A DNA stretch of 64,000 nt from Edaphobacter paludis (GTDB lineage: Bacteria > Acidobacteriota > Terriglobia > Terriglobales > Acidobacteriaceae), in assembly GCF_039993895.1 (NCBI RefSeq), contig NZ_CP121194.1:3162001-3226000 (forward strand), given 5' to 3'. Positions 35,216 to 46,850 of the stretch are shown in pieces. The notes beneath the pieces were generated by a model, which saw nothing but the letters and a program-made list of their open reading frames with translations, ran no database searches and was not told the DNA's origin. The first letter of the stretch is position 1, and every line of letters starts with the position of its first letter. The translations under genes were made by a program, and so were the position numbers.

Positions 35216-37282
35216 TTATTGCTGCGCCGATGCCTTGGCGCGCCACTTCTCCGTCAGGGATTTGTCAGCCAGCGCCTTGATGAAGACTCCTCCTACAACG
35301 CTGCGGGCCTGGAAGCCGACCTGCTTGCCAGTTTTGGTGTCGTACCAGTCGGTGAGCGGGACGCGGGTGGGGGTTTCGTTGGTCCATTTGTAGATAGGAT
35401 CGACGATGGCGTTGAACGCAGCAGGTGTATCGGCGAGGGTTGCTGTCCAAAGCTCCCAGTCGAGCTTGGTGTAATCGGCACGGCTATCAAGCGGCAGGCC
35501 GTACTGATTGATCTTGGTCTGATAGTAGGCGATCTCGCTGTCGCGGACCGATTTGGGAAAGAGGTTGTAACCGAGCAGGTCGTCCCAGACGAGGTTGTAC
35601 TTCTGGCTCCAGGTGTTGGGACTGTTAAAGGCTAGTTTGTAATGGTCGCCTTCCTTGGCCATCGTGATCCACTTGCTCGCGTAGGTCTTGGCCGTAGCTT
35701 GATACTCGCGTGCCACCGATTCTTTGTTGAGAAGGTGAGCGAGGTTGGCGTATGCCGCGAGGCCGTCGATGGCCTTGATGGAGAGATTCGAGTTGTGGGC
35801 TACGTGGCCAGCGAAGTCGTCCGTCGTGAGCTGATTTTCCGGGTCGAGGCCATTTGCCTTGAGGTATTGGGCCCACTTGGTGAGCTGCGGCCAATAGCGT
35901 TCCGCGAGGGCCGTGTTGCCTTCGGCGCGGGAGACGGCGTCCACGAGGATGAGCAGGTTGCCGCTCTCTTCCACCGGCATCTGGTTCTCTTCGGTCTTTT
36001 CGCCGCCGCCGTACTCCTGTCCATTAGCCAGCGGATACTGGCCGAGATCATGAGGCGCGAAGGGGAACTTCCAGCGATTGGGCAGCGCCGCGTATTTCAG
36101 GACGGGCGAGATCTGAGCCTCGAGAAGTTTGGGGTTAAAGAACAGAAAGAAAGGAGCGGACGGATAGAGAACGTCCACGGTGGCGATGTCTCCGTTGGAG
36201 AAGTTCTCCTTGGCGAAAAGGTACGGCGAGCCGTCAACATCCGCAACCAGTCCATGGGCAGCCATCGCCTGACGGTAGGCGAGGATTGCAATGGCGGCAT
36301 AATGCTCGCTTCCGGCCTTGGTGAGATCTGCGGTCAGTTCCTTGTCGAGCGTCGTGCCGCGAGCTTCGAGAGAGGTGTACTGCCGCTCCGCATCATCAAG
36401 CATCTGCGAGACGGGCTCGTTGTTCCGCTGCCAATAGGGGCGAAGGTTGCGCTGCATGTACTGGATCGCGTAGTTCTGCGTGTAGGAAACGAGGAGATGG
36501 CGGCTGACCGGCTCCCCTGCGACTTTGCCGAAGGCGAGAACAGCGTCGAGATGAGCGCCGTTTCGGTCTGCGCGCATGGGCATATCCATGTCATCGGCAG
36601 TAGGAAGCTGGCCGGTGGTCACGAAGTCGTGGCGCGCGTGCGAGGCGATGGCTGTTGTCGACTGCTCATCCTTGGGGATGGCGAGATGGAAGTAGCCCCA
36701 GTCGATGCGGAGATTGTCGCCGGAACGGTTGAGGACATTCTGATCGCGCGAGCCAACAGAGAGGACGTTCTCGGTTGCGGTCTGGTTGCGGGTGTAGACC
36801 ACCTGCTCCGAGGCATCGTTGACGGCGATGATGGGATCGACATCGAGGAGAACGGAAACATCATGCGACGCACCGTCGGTCGATTGCGCCGTCCACGTGA
36901 GATAGGTGACCGGGCGCGAGAGGATATCAAGGTCGCTGAGGATCGTCGGCGTGAAGAACGTGAAATGAAGATCAATACCCGCCGCCTTGAACTCATAGAA
37001 CGTGTGCGTCGGTGTGATGGAGCGCGCGACCTGCTCCATTGCGGGAAGGTCGCGGGGATCACGGCCCATGAAGCGGTAGGCCTTGCCGTCGATACGCACC
37101 AGACCGCTGATAGGCTGGGGCGCGCCTGTCCAATGCGTAGTGTTGGAGTCGGTGAGGTTGTCGGTGGTCGACCAGATGCTGAAGTAAGGGTTATGCGTAA
37201 TTAGCGGTGTTGCCGGGGCCCGCTGTTGGGCAAATGCGGAGGAAGACAGCAGCACGAGAGCGAGCGACAACATCAATTTCAT
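35216..37282 (-). CDS. Secreted glutaminase A-like protein (DUF5127/DUF4965/DUF1793)
   Basis: The 688-residue product starts with a signal peptide (MKLMLSLALVLLSSSAFA-QQ). The mature protein shows features of the fungal GtaA/bacterial DUF4965 family: ITHNPYFSIWSTTDNL and THWTG at the N-terminus, a middle DMDMP region, YGGGEKTEENQMPVEESGN in the helical domain, and KYNLVWDDLLGYNLFP with YGLPLDSRADYTKLDWELW near the end. Fungal members hydrolyse glutamine; many bacterial members are untested and may act on glycans. It sits between mrdA and rodA on the same strand, with GAGGTATCG as ribosome site, and is not part of the usual elongasome set. Confidence 0.82.
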   Translation of the reverse strand: MKLMLSLALVLLSSSAFAQQRAPATPLITHNPYFSIWSTTDNLTDSNTTHWTGAPQPISGLVRIDGKAYRFMGRDPRDLPAMEQVARSITPTHTFYEFKAAGIDLHFTFFTPTILSDLDILSRPVTYLTWTAQSTDGASHDVSVLLDVDPIIAVNDASEQVVYTRNQTATENVLSVGSRDQNVLNRSGDNLRIDWGYFHLAIPKDEQSTTAIASHARHDFVTTGQLPTADDMDMPMRADRNGAHLDAVLAFGKVAGEPVSRHLLVSYTQNYAIQYMQRNLRPYWQRNNEPVSQMLDDAERQYTSLEARGTTLDKELTADLTKAGSEHYAAIAILAYRQAMAAHGLVADVDGSPYLFAKENFSNGDIATVDVLYPSAPFFLFFNPKLLEAQISPVLKYAALPNRWKFPFAPHDLGQYPLANGQEYGGGEKTEENQMPVEESGNLLILVDAVSRAEGNTALAERYWPQLTKWAQYLKANGLDPENQLTTDDFAGHVAHNSNLSIKAIDGLAAYANLAHLLNKESVAREYQATAKTYASKWITMAKEGDHYKLAFNSPNTWSQKYNLVWDDLLGYNLFPKSVRDSEIAYYQTKINQYGLPLDSRADYTKLDWELWTATLADTPAAFNAIVDPIYKWTNETPTRVPLTDWYDTKTGKQVGFQARSVVGGVFIKALADKSLTEKWRAKASAQQ

Positions 37283-37360
37283 CGATACCTCAAGATGTAA
37301 GCCATTACAACTCTAACCACCATAACGTTAGCGACGGGAATTTGGAATGGTTCAAGGGAA

Positions 37361-39304
37361 CTATTCGGCTGCGGGAGGAAGATTGACAGGCGAAGCTGAG
37401 GCCGCAGGGGCTGTGGGTTTGGTTGCCAGCGGTGCGGTCGCAAGCTCGCGAACATTGCCGGCACGCTTGCGCTGCTTGTTGACGTAGGCGTCGATCACCT
37501 GGGCGGCCAGCCTCGCCGAGTTATTGCCCCAGTTTCCGTGCTGCCACAGAACAGCAACGACAATATCTGGATTGCGCCGGGGAGTCATGCCGACGAACCA
37601 CGCGTTCGGCAGAGTATTGTGGCCTCCCCCTGACCGTGACAGGGCGTCGTGGCTCATCACCTGCGCAGTGCCGGTCTTGCCGGCGAAGTCGATGCCGTCC
37701 AGATGCGCCGCATAGGCCGTGCCGATAGGGCTGCCGGTCACATTGGCCATGGCATCGGTGATGATCTGCCAGTTTTCCGGTGACAGAGGAATGGTCTTGT
37801 CACCTGAGCCGGAGAAGGTCTCGTGAACGGCTTCGAGCTCCTCGGGAGAGACCTCGTCGGGAAAGACGACGTGGGGGCGATGCAGGACACCGCCGGAGGC
37901 GATGCCGCCAAGGGCACGGGCGAGCTGAATCGGAGTGACGGTGACGGCTCCCTGACCGATGCCAACCGAGATGGTCTCACCGGCGTACCACGGCTGATGC
38001 ATGGCGTGGAGCTTCCACGCGGTGGAGGGCATAGTGCCCGTGGCCTCGTCGGGCAGGTCGACCCCGGTCTTCTGCGAGAGCCCCAGCGAGACAGCGTATT
38101 TCGCAATAGTGTCGATGCCGAGGCGATTCGCCAACGTGTAGAAGAAAGTATCGCAGGAGTAGGGGATAGCGTTGAAGATGTTGACTGCCCCGTGATGCTG
38201 GTCGCAGGCGTAGAAGTGGCCGTAGAAGCTGGCCCCACCCTGACAGTTAACGTGCATGTCCTGGGCAACTCCCTCCTGCAAACCAGCGACCGACATGATG
38301 ATCTTAAAGGTGCTGCCGGGAGCGAGCTGGGCCTGGATCGCCTTGTTCATCAGCGGATGATCAGGGTTATCGAGGATTCCGTTCCAGTAGCTCCGGGTGA
38401 GGTGGCTGGAGAACTCGTTCGGGTCGAAGGTCGGACGGGAGGCCATGGCAAGGACTTCGCCGGTGTGCGGGTCAAGCGCCACGATAGCTCCCACCTTGCC
38501 GTCGAGCGCCTTTTCGGCGGCCATCTGCACGTCGAGGTCAATGGTAAGGCGAAGATCTTTGCCGGGGATGGCGAGCGTCTCTCCGAGGTGGCCGAGTTCC
38601 TTGCCATGACTGTTCACGATCACATCTTTGTAGCCGTCCGTGCCGCGCAGGACGGAGTCGTAGGTTTCCTCTACGCCGGAGCGGCCGACAACATCGCCGG
38701 GATCGTAGAAGGCGTAGCGCGGATTGTTGAGCATCTCCTCCGAGACCTCGCCGACATAGCCGATAAGATGGGCGGCGAAGCCGTCGCGAGGATAGAGGCG
38801 GCGTTGTACGTCGAGCGTCTCCAGTTCAGGCAGCTCATTGCGATGGGCCTCGATGAAGGCCTGCTCGTCCGGCGTGATGTCCTGCTTGAGCGGGATGGGC
38901 TGGTACTTGGGCGCGGCTTGATAGTGGCGGAGAATGGCCTGAATCTGGTCGATGGGAATGTTGAGGCCACGTGAGATGAGGGGTAGATCGAGGTCGACGT
39001 CTTTAGCCTGCTCGCGGAGCAGATAGCAGGAGACGGACGGGTAGTTGTCGACCAGCAGGCGGCCTTCGCGGTCAAAGATGCGACCGCGGGGAGCGAGAAT
39101 GGGGACTTTGCGGATGCGGTTGGCGTCGGCGAGGGCCCGGAAGTTGTCGGCGCCGAGTACCTGAAGACGCCAGAGGCCGGTAATGAGCACGGCGAGAATA
39201 AGCGCAACAATATATTGCGCGGAGTGGAGCTTGCCCGCCGGAAGTTTTTCGGCCTTGCCGTTGAGATCCAGCGCGGGATTCTCGGAGTGGGGGGAGGGTT
39301 CCAT
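37361..39304 (-). CDS. mrdA: Penicillin-binding protein 2 (MrdA), transpeptidase
   Basis: PBP2 cross-links peptidoglycan in the elongasome. Taking the ATG at 39304 the product is about 647 residues: a membrane anchor (about 25-45), the pedestal with APRGRIFDREG, and the transpeptidase with catalytic serine in GSTFKI, second motif SCD in the YSCDTFF segment (SxN class variant) and KTG in GKTGTAQ. The frame opens at a TTG at 39394, but homology and membrane topology fit the later ATG. The C-terminus ends in an Ala/Pro tail. Confidence 0.95.
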   Translation of the reverse strand: MEPSPHSENPALDLNGKAEKLPAGKLHSAQYIVALILAVLITGLWRLQVLGADNFRALADANRIRKVPILAPRGRIFDREGRLLVDNYPSVSCYLLREQAKDVDLDLPLISRGLNIPIDQIQAILRHYQAAPKYQPIPLKQDITPDEQAFIEAHRNELPELETLDVQRRLYPRDGFAAHLIGYVGEVSEEMLNNPRYAFYDPGDVVGRSGVEETYDSVLRGTDGYKDVIVNSHGKELGHLGETLAIPGKDLRLTIDLDVQMAAEKALDGKVGAIVALDPHTGEVLAMASRPTFDPNEFSSHLTRSYWNGILDNPDHPLMNKAIQAQLAPGSTFKIIMSVAGLQEGVAQDMHVNCQGGASFYGHFYACDQHHGAVNIFNAIPYSCDTFFYTLANRLGIDTIAKYAVSLGLSQKTGVDLPDEATGTMPSTAWKLHAMHQPWYAGETISVGIGQGAVTVTPIQLARALGGIASGGVLHRPHVVFPDEVSPEELEAVHETFSGSGDKTIPLSPENWQIITDAMANVTGSPIGTAYAAHLDGIDFAGKTGTAQVMSHDALSRSGGGHNTLPNAWFVGMTPRRNPDIVVAVLWQHGNWGNNSARLAAQVIDAYVNKQRKRAGNVRELATAPLATKPTAPAASASPVNLPPAAE

Positions 39305-39448
39305 GGTGATTCGTTTCCAGTCTACGTCTTCAGCCACTGCTTTGACTGCTCTTCCCTGATCACCGTTTCCTGTCAAGACCTCTGGGCTCTTCAAGCCCCA
39401 GAAGATATCGCACGGCTAACTTATAGTGGGCCACTTTCAGTCGACAAA

Positions 39449-39973
39449 TCAGTCCTGACGCTTCGTATGGTCGAGCAGGAAAAAGATCGGAATGGCGATA
39501 ACGGTGTTGATGCAGGCGCGGAGCAGTTCATGTCCCCAGAGGAGATGGTAGTCCGGAAGTCCGAGCAGGCGATGGTCAATGAGAAAGAGCAGGACGCTGT
39601 TGATGATGGAGAAGGTAAAGGTGATGACGATGCGGGTTAAGGGGCTTTCGACATCGACCTGAAGCCCAATGCTTGCAGCGACATAGCCAATGGCTGACTT
39701 GGCCATCCCGTTGACGCCGATGGGCTGGTTGGTGAGTGCGTCCTGGAGCAGACCGATGACGGCTCCGGTAAGAGTTCCAGCGATGGGACTGCGGCGGGAA
39801 ACGCTGAAGAATAGAACGACAATCAGCGGCAGGTCCACGATAGCGAAACGCGGAAGCAGCTTAGGAACGAAGGCCTGCAGCAGGATTGCCAGCAGCGGCA
39901 CAAGCAGAGTGACGGCGGGCGAGAAGGTATGCTGCTCGAGTTCCTGGCGTGAGGTGTAACTGCGGTTGAGCAT
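39449..39973 (-). CDS. mreD: Rod shape-determining protein MreD
   Basis: The 174-residue protein has five to six membrane helices and the MreD-like features LVPLLAILLQAFVP, DLPLIVVLFFSV and GLLQDAL near the middle. It begins 5 bp after mreC and precedes mrdA, the standard order. MreD is an inner-membrane elongasome component whose exact role is not settled. Confidence 0.9.
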   Translation of the reverse strand: MLNRSYTSRQELEQHTFSPAVTLLVPLLAILLQAFVPKLLPRFAIVDLPLIVVLFFSVSRRSPIAGTLTGAVIGLLQDALTNQPIGVNGMAKSAIGYVAASIGLQVDVESPLTRIVITFTFSIINSVLLFLIDHRLLGLPDYHLLWGHELLRACINTVIAIPIFFLLDHTKRQD

Positions 39974-39978
39974 TTTGG

Positions 39979-41277
39979 CTAGTTCTGCGGTTCGGCTTCT
40001 GACTTCGTTGGGGGAGCTTTACGTGACTTTTGTGGTGGCCGGCCGGGTGCGGTATCTGGTAAAGACTGCGTCGGGACAGCGTTATTTAGGAAGTGGTTCT
40101 TGGCTCCGGGGGTGAGTTCGGAGGCTGGAGGCGTGTCGCCGGGGGTGTAGCGATCCGGGTGAATCGTCGGGAGTGGGTGCGGGATGGGGGCGACGGGAGG
40201 CACGGCCGGAGTAGCCCCTGAAGCAGCGGGAGTTGCCGGCGCAGGGACGTTAGGGTCGTGGAGGCTGGGCAGGCGGTCGGCCATGACCTCGGCGGCAGAG
40301 CGGGCCTGGGCTTCGGCGGCAGCTTCGGCATCGGCAGCGGCCTTGGCCTTGATGGCTGCAGCGGCGGCAGCCTGAGCTTCGGCTGTCGTGGCTCCGATGG
40401 CAAGGTCCTTCTGGGCAGCCACGGGCAGCGTGGGTTGGGTCCCGGTGATGACGAGGACCTCTTCCAGTTGCGAGAGGTTGGCAGCAGGCTTGAGGCGGAT
40501 AGCGGTGTAGGGCTGGTGGTCGGGGTCGGGCGCGATGGACTCGATGGTGCCAACGGGAAGGCCGCGCGGGAAGATCTGGTCACCCCCTGAAGTCAGAACC
40601 GTCTCGCCGGGTTTGATGCGGGAGTCTGCGGTGAGGTTCGAGATCTGGATACCGCCGTTGGGAGTGCCATGAAGGATGGCGAGAATGCGTGTACTGCTGA
40701 GCAGGACTCCGGCTCCGGAGGTGGGGTCGTTGATGAGCAAGACCTGAGCGGTGTGGGGGAAGACGTCGCGGACCTTACCGACGATGCCGTCGGGCGTAAT
40801 GACGGCCATGTCAGGCGTGAGTTTGTAGTCCGCGCCCTTGTCGATATAGAGAACGTGGGAGAGGTCGGTCCCACTGGTGCCGATGACCTGCGCGGCGACC
40901 GTCGAGGCGATGTAGTGCTGCTGGAAGGCAAGGAGCGCCTGGAGCCGGTGGCCTTGAATAGCATCTTCTGCGAAGGCGGCCTGTTCGAGGCGCAGACGAG
41001 CGATTTGCTGCTGGAGGTCCCGATTCTGCTGGCGGACGTCGCGAAGATTGATGTAGTTAGCCCATGCGTTGCGTGTGTTGTAGCCGATGGCGTGGAAGAA
41101 GCGCTCGAAAGGGGTGACGCTGGCGACAACCCAGTAGCGCATCAGGGTAACGTCATGGCTGTCAGGCGCGCCTGATTCGACGGGACGGCGCACCTGAATG
41201 GCGAGGCCGATCGTCTGCGCGAGCAATACCGCGACCAGTACCAGAACGTTTCTAAAGCGTGTGAAGAAGGATTCCAT
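39979..41277 (-). CDS. mreC: Rod shape-determining protein MreC with extended tail
   Basis: MreC is a bitopic scaffold linking MreB to PBP2. The ATG at 41277 has GCAGGG before it; the frame opens at a TTG at 41286. The product, 432 residues, has one N-terminal helix (about 8-28), a coiled coil with LRDVRQQNRDLQQQIARLR, and two beta domains with VIGTSGTDLSHVLYIDKG, and GDQIFPRGLPVGTIESI. From about residue 290 the protein continues in an Ala-rich coil and a Pro-rich tail not found in E. coli MreC (367 residues). Confidence 0.93.
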   Translation of the reverse strand: MESFFTRFRNVLVLVAVLLAQTIGLAIQVRRPVESGAPDSHDVTLMRYWVVASVTPFERFFHAIGYNTRNAWANYINLRDVRQQNRDLQQQIARLRLEQAAFAEDAIQGHRLQALLAFQQHYIASTVAAQVIGTSGTDLSHVLYIDKGADYKLTPDMAVITPDGIVGKVRDVFPHTAQVLLINDPTSGAGVLLSSTRILAILHGTPNGGIQISNLTADSRIKPGETVLTSGGDQIFPRGLPVGTIESIAPDPDHQPYTAIRLKPAANLSQLEEVLVITGTQPTLPVAAQKDLAIGATTAEAQAAAAAAIKAKAAADAEAAAEAQARSAAEVMADRLPSLHDPNVPAPATPAASGATPAVPPVAPIPHPLPTIHPDRYTPGDTPPASELTPGAKNHFLNNAVPTQSLPDTAPGRPPQKSRKAPPTKSEAEPQN

Positions 41278-41423
41278 GCCCTGCAACTATTATGGGCGAG
41301 ATGGCGAAAGTCGTGGGGAGATACGGGGTAACTCCTTTGGGTAAGCAGTTGCAGTTTGGAACAAATTGGGCCGGGGGACGTATCTGCGTGAGATCCTGAA
41401 CAGAATTTTGGTGAGGTTAAGCT

Positions 41424-42047
41424 ATGCTGCGTGCGGTTCTTTTGCTGTTTTTGCTGATGGCAGTTCCTCAGCCGGACACGGTGCAGGTGGCGCGTGCAAC
41501 TGTCGATAATGCCGCTGCGAACGATGGCCCGAACTATACGACGGACGGGCAGTTGAAGATGCCTGAGCGGTATCGCGAGTGGATATTTCTGACCTCGGGG
41601 GTGGACATGAGCTACAGTCCGAACCCCGCGATGGCAGGCCACTCGATGTTCGACAATGTGTTTGTGAATCCGGCGGCCTACCATCTATTTCAGAAGACCG
41701 GAACGTGGCCAGACAAGACGACGCTGGTACTGGAGATTCGCGGGGCCGAGGGGCCAAGCTCGATCAACAAGCGAGGACATTCGCAGTCGCCTGAAATTAT
41801 GGGGATGGAGGTGCATGTGAAGGATGCGCGCCTGGAAGACGGCTGGGGTTTCTATGAATTCACCGGCCCGGGGAGTGCAAAGCTAATCAAGCGACCTGCG
41901 AATTGCTATCAATGCCATGAGGGGCATGGTGCGGTGGATACGACCTTCGTACAGTTCTATCCGACCCTGCTGGGCGTGGCAAAGGCGAAGGGGACGTTGA
42001 GCGCTGCTTATCTGAAGGAGATCAGCACGCCAGAGATGGGGAAATAG
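41424..42047 (+). CDS. Cytochrome P460-family c-type haem protein
   Basis: The 207-residue exported protein has a short signal-like N-terminus, REWIFLTSGVDMSY near 51-64, and a c-type haem site C161-x2-C164-H165 in NCYQCHEGHGAVDTTFVQFYP, the typical end of the P460 domain. Cytochromes P460 in ammonia oxidisers convert hydroxylamine to nitrous oxide using a Lys cross-linked haem; related proteins in other phyla have unknown function. Whether a cross-link lysine exists here cannot be told by eye. It is divergent from mreC with 146 bp between them. Confidence 0.82.
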   Translation: MLRAVLLLFLLMAVPQPDTVQVARATVDNAAANDGPNYTTDGQLKMPERYREWIFLTSGVDMSYSPNPAMAGHSMFDNVFVNPAAYHLFQKTGTWPDKTTLVLEIRGAEGPSSINKRGHSQSPEIMGMEVHVKDARLEDGWGFYEFTGPGSAKLIKRPANCYQCHEGHGAVDTTFVQFYPTLLGVAKAKGTLSAAYLKEISTPEMGK

Positions 42048-42073
42048 CTTCGCTTCGCGAAGGATGACAAAGT
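42048..42073. repeat. Short hairpin element CTTCGC/GCGAAG followed by GATGACA
   Basis: CTTCGC at 42048-42053 and GCGAAG at 42057-42062 form a 6-bp hairpin immediately after the P460 stop, followed by GATGACAAAG. It shares its core with the element near 20041-20142 and may serve as a terminator between convergent genes. Confidence 0.45.
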
Positions 42074-42089
42074 TATCGGAGGGAAGACA

Positions 42090-43802
42090 TCAGTAACGCC
42101 AACTTTTGGTGTCGGCGCCGGGTGGAGCGGTTCTAAGCATGTGCTCGACCATCTGAGGAAGAACCCGCTGGGCCCAGTTATTGTGGTTTTGCTCCATGGT
42201 GTACTCCACGGGGCCTCCGATGTAGCAATGGGGCATGCCGGGCCCGTATTGGAAGGTCGCGTCGGAGTGGGGATTGCGTGTGTCGTCAAGCGTGGACTGC
42301 AGCAGATGGACGGCGTTGTTGAGGAAGTAGGTGTCGCCGTCTCCGACGCTGAGGTGGAGTTTGCCTTCGAGCTTTGGCCCGAGGGTGCGCCAGTCGCGCT
42401 GCAAAATGGCGGTAAGGTCATAGCGATCGTGCCAGTAGGCAACAGTAGATTTGTCGATGGCTCCAGTCAGCGGATCGATCACATCTTCAGGGTAACCGTC
42501 GGAGCCGGCGGGCGAGAAGACGGCCTGCCAGATGTCCCATTGCTCCGTGGAGCGGCCGTGTGTACCGAGGACGTACTCGTAGCGGTACTCGTCGCCGGTG
42601 TTGCCAATGATGGAGCCGTCGGGTTTGCGGTCGGCGGCGATGGGAATTTCGCCGAAGTCGCCCTTGCGCACGAAGGCGTTGGTGTCGTCGTACAGGTCTA
42701 CATTCTGGTAGGCGTGGAAGTCGATGGGATCGGGGCAGGCAGTGTAGGTGCCGTTGTAGAGGTCGGGGTAAAAGATCTGGGTCGCCAGCGATTCCCAGCC
42801 ACCGGTGCTGCCGCCATACGTAGCGCGAGCCCAACCTTGGCCGATGCCGCGATACTTCTGCTCGATGGCCGGGATGAGTTCTTCATTGATGGCTGCACCG
42901 TAGGGGCCGACGTTGGCCGAGTCTACGTCATAGGAGTCGTCGTAGTAGGGGTTAGGGCTTTGGACGTAGAGCAGAAGGACGCGGGGAAGCCGGCCTGCGG
43001 TCCAGTCCTGAAAGAACTTGTAGGCAGCCACCGCACGGGAATTATCTGCGGACGCCGGTGGCGTCGTGACCCACGGAAGCGGCGCGCCGAAGCCGGGACG
43101 GAAGTGGTCCTGATAGACGACCAGGGGATAGCGGGCGTCGGGATGCTGGTCGAAGCCGTCAGGTAGCAGCACCCAGGCGCCAAGATACATGTCGCGGCCC
43201 CAGAACTTGCTCAGCTTTTCGCTGCGGAAGCGGATGTACTTGAGCCACTTTGCGCCCGGCTCTTTAGCGGCGATGACTTCTGGATCTCTCTCTGTGCCCG
43301 CTATGGGAGGGATTACTTTATCGAGGGTGAGCTTGAGAGTTGCGTTCGATTTTGGGTCGAGGTGGAGTCTGACTGGCGCGTTGTATGGGTTGCCGGGCTT
43401 GAGGTTCCAGTGCTGGCCTTCGCCTTGGTCTGGCGGTAGCCAGAGGGTCTTGCCGGAGGCCAGGTGGAACTGCTCATAGACATTGAAGACGGCCTGTACG
43501 GTGTAGTCGCCAGGGTCGAGATCGGCGAGAGACTTGCGCGGGTAGCCGATGGTCTTGTCATCGATGACGATTGGCTTGTTGGGAGCGAGGTCGGTTACAT
43601 CGACGCCGAAGCCCTGCGCGGAGGTGTAGGTCTCCTGGAGTTGCATTCTTGGCTCAGGTTCACCATTGCCGGCTTTCTTGGTGATGACGAGGATGAGATG
43701 GCCGGTGAGACGTTTGGTGGTCGGGATGGTGACTTCGATGCGCCGTGCAAAGACGGGGTACGCCAGAAGAAGCGTCGTGGCAAGAACGAGAATAGAGCGC
43801 AT
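42090..43802 (-). CDS. Secreted alpha/beta-hydrolase-fold esterase-like protein
   Basis: The 570-residue product has a signal peptide (MRSILVLATTLLLAYPVFA), an N-terminal beta-rich region (about 20-200), then an esterase-type domain with YPLVVYQDHF, the nucleophile elbow GGSTGGWESLA near residue 330, and a late histidine in GMPHCYIGG. It resembles the putative esterase (enterochelin esterase-like) group. The substrate is unknown. A second esterase gene with a related architecture lies just upstream on the same strand, 63 bp away. Confidence 0.78.
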   Translation of the reverse strand: MRSILVLATTLLLAYPVFARRIEVTIPTTKRLTGHLILVITKKAGNGEPEPRMQLQETYTSAQGFGVDVTDLAPNKPIVIDDKTIGYPRKSLADLDPGDYTVQAVFNVYEQFHLASGKTLWLPPDQGEGQHWNLKPGNPYNAPVRLHLDPKSNATLKLTLDKVIPPIAGTERDPEVIAAKEPGAKWLKYIRFRSEKLSKFWGRDMYLGAWVLLPDGFDQHPDARYPLVVYQDHFRPGFGAPLPWVTTPPASADNSRAVAAYKFFQDWTAGRLPRVLLLYVQSPNPYYDDSYDVDSANVGPYGAAINEELIPAIEQKYRGIGQGWARATYGGSTGGWESLATQIFYPDLYNGTYTACPDPIDFHAYQNVDLYDDTNAFVRKGDFGEIPIAADRKPDGSIIGNTGDEYRYEYVLGTHGRSTEQWDIWQAVFSPAGSDGYPEDVIDPLTGAIDKSTVAYWHDRYDLTAILQRDWRTLGPKLEGKLHLSVGDGDTYFLNNAVHLLQSTLDDTRNPHSDATFQYGPGMPHCYIGGPVEYTMEQNHNNWAQRVLPQMVEHMLRTAPPGADTKSWRY

Positions 43803-43865
43803 GGTTGAGCCTCGAACGGATGGCTTTCGAGGGCTAAGAATAGCAGGTGGATGCGATAGAAGTTG

Positions 43866-46153
<2,288 letters not shown>

Positions 46154-46185
46154 GATGAATCTTTCTTCTGGTGTATGCTCCTGCC

Positions 46186-46836
46186 ATGTCGATCGACGGG
46201 AATGCTGCCGGTGGCGTAAGGATTCTTGATGTGGGGTGCGGGGCGGGCGATTCCATGCAGGAGGAGCTGCAACTTCGCTGCGGTAGCCTGGCGCACGCAC
46301 TCCCGATTGAGATGGTGGGAATCGATATCGATGGCGAAGCCCTCGCACAGGGACGATTGAACTTTCCGCAGTTCCTTTTTATCTGTGCGAAGGCCGAGAA
46401 CATACCATTTCCCGACGGGTCGTTCGACGTGGTGATCTCTCGCGTCGCGATGCCTTATATGGATATTCCTGTTGCCCTGCGCGAGATGCGGCGCGTGCTC
46501 AAAGCCAATGGAGAGCTACGTATCAAACTGCATCCTCTGTCGTTTACGCTGTCGGAGCTTGCGGTTGAGATGCGGTCAGGATCTCTTCGGAGGAGGATGC
46601 AGAACCTTACCTATCGCTTGTATGTGGTTGCGAATGGGATGGCGCTGCACTATGCGGGCTTCAACTTTCGCTTCCCCCTGGCCCGGCACCGCTGCGAGTC
46701 GTTTCAGACGCAGAGCGGGATTCGACGCGCCCTGGTTGCAGCGGGATTCAGAGAGATTGACGCGTCTTGCTGGGACACCAAAATAACCCCGCCTCATGCC
46801 GGCAACTGTAGGGCGTCTGCGCGCCGTAATCCTTAG
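46186..46836 (+). CDS. Class I SAM-dependent methyltransferase
   Basis: The roughly 216-residue protein has motif I ILDVGCGAGDS near its N-terminus, MVGIDIDGEAL, AKAENIPFPDGSFDVVISRVA and MRRVLKANGELRIK, the set found in UbiE/Methyltransf_11 proteins. Start could also be the GTG at 46171; neither has a clear ribosome site. It follows era by 32 bp and converges with the response regulator gene. The substrate is not recognisable. Confidence 0.8.
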   Translation: MSIDGNAAGGVRILDVGCGAGDSMQEELQLRCGSLAHALPIEMVGIDIDGEALAQGRLNFPQFLFICAKAENIPFPDGSFDVVISRVAMPYMDIPVALREMRRVLKANGELRIKLHPLSFTLSELAVEMRSGSLRRRMQNLTYRLYVVANGMALHYAGFNFRFPLARHRCESFQTQSGIRRALVAAGFREIDASCWDTKITPPHAGNCRASARRNP

Positions 46837-46850
46837 GAAGCAGTGGAAGA

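Noticed and set aside
35642-37204. 520-codon plus-strand frame opposite the glutaminase-like gene
   Set aside because: No ribosome site or domain; the minus frame has a signal peptide and family motifs.
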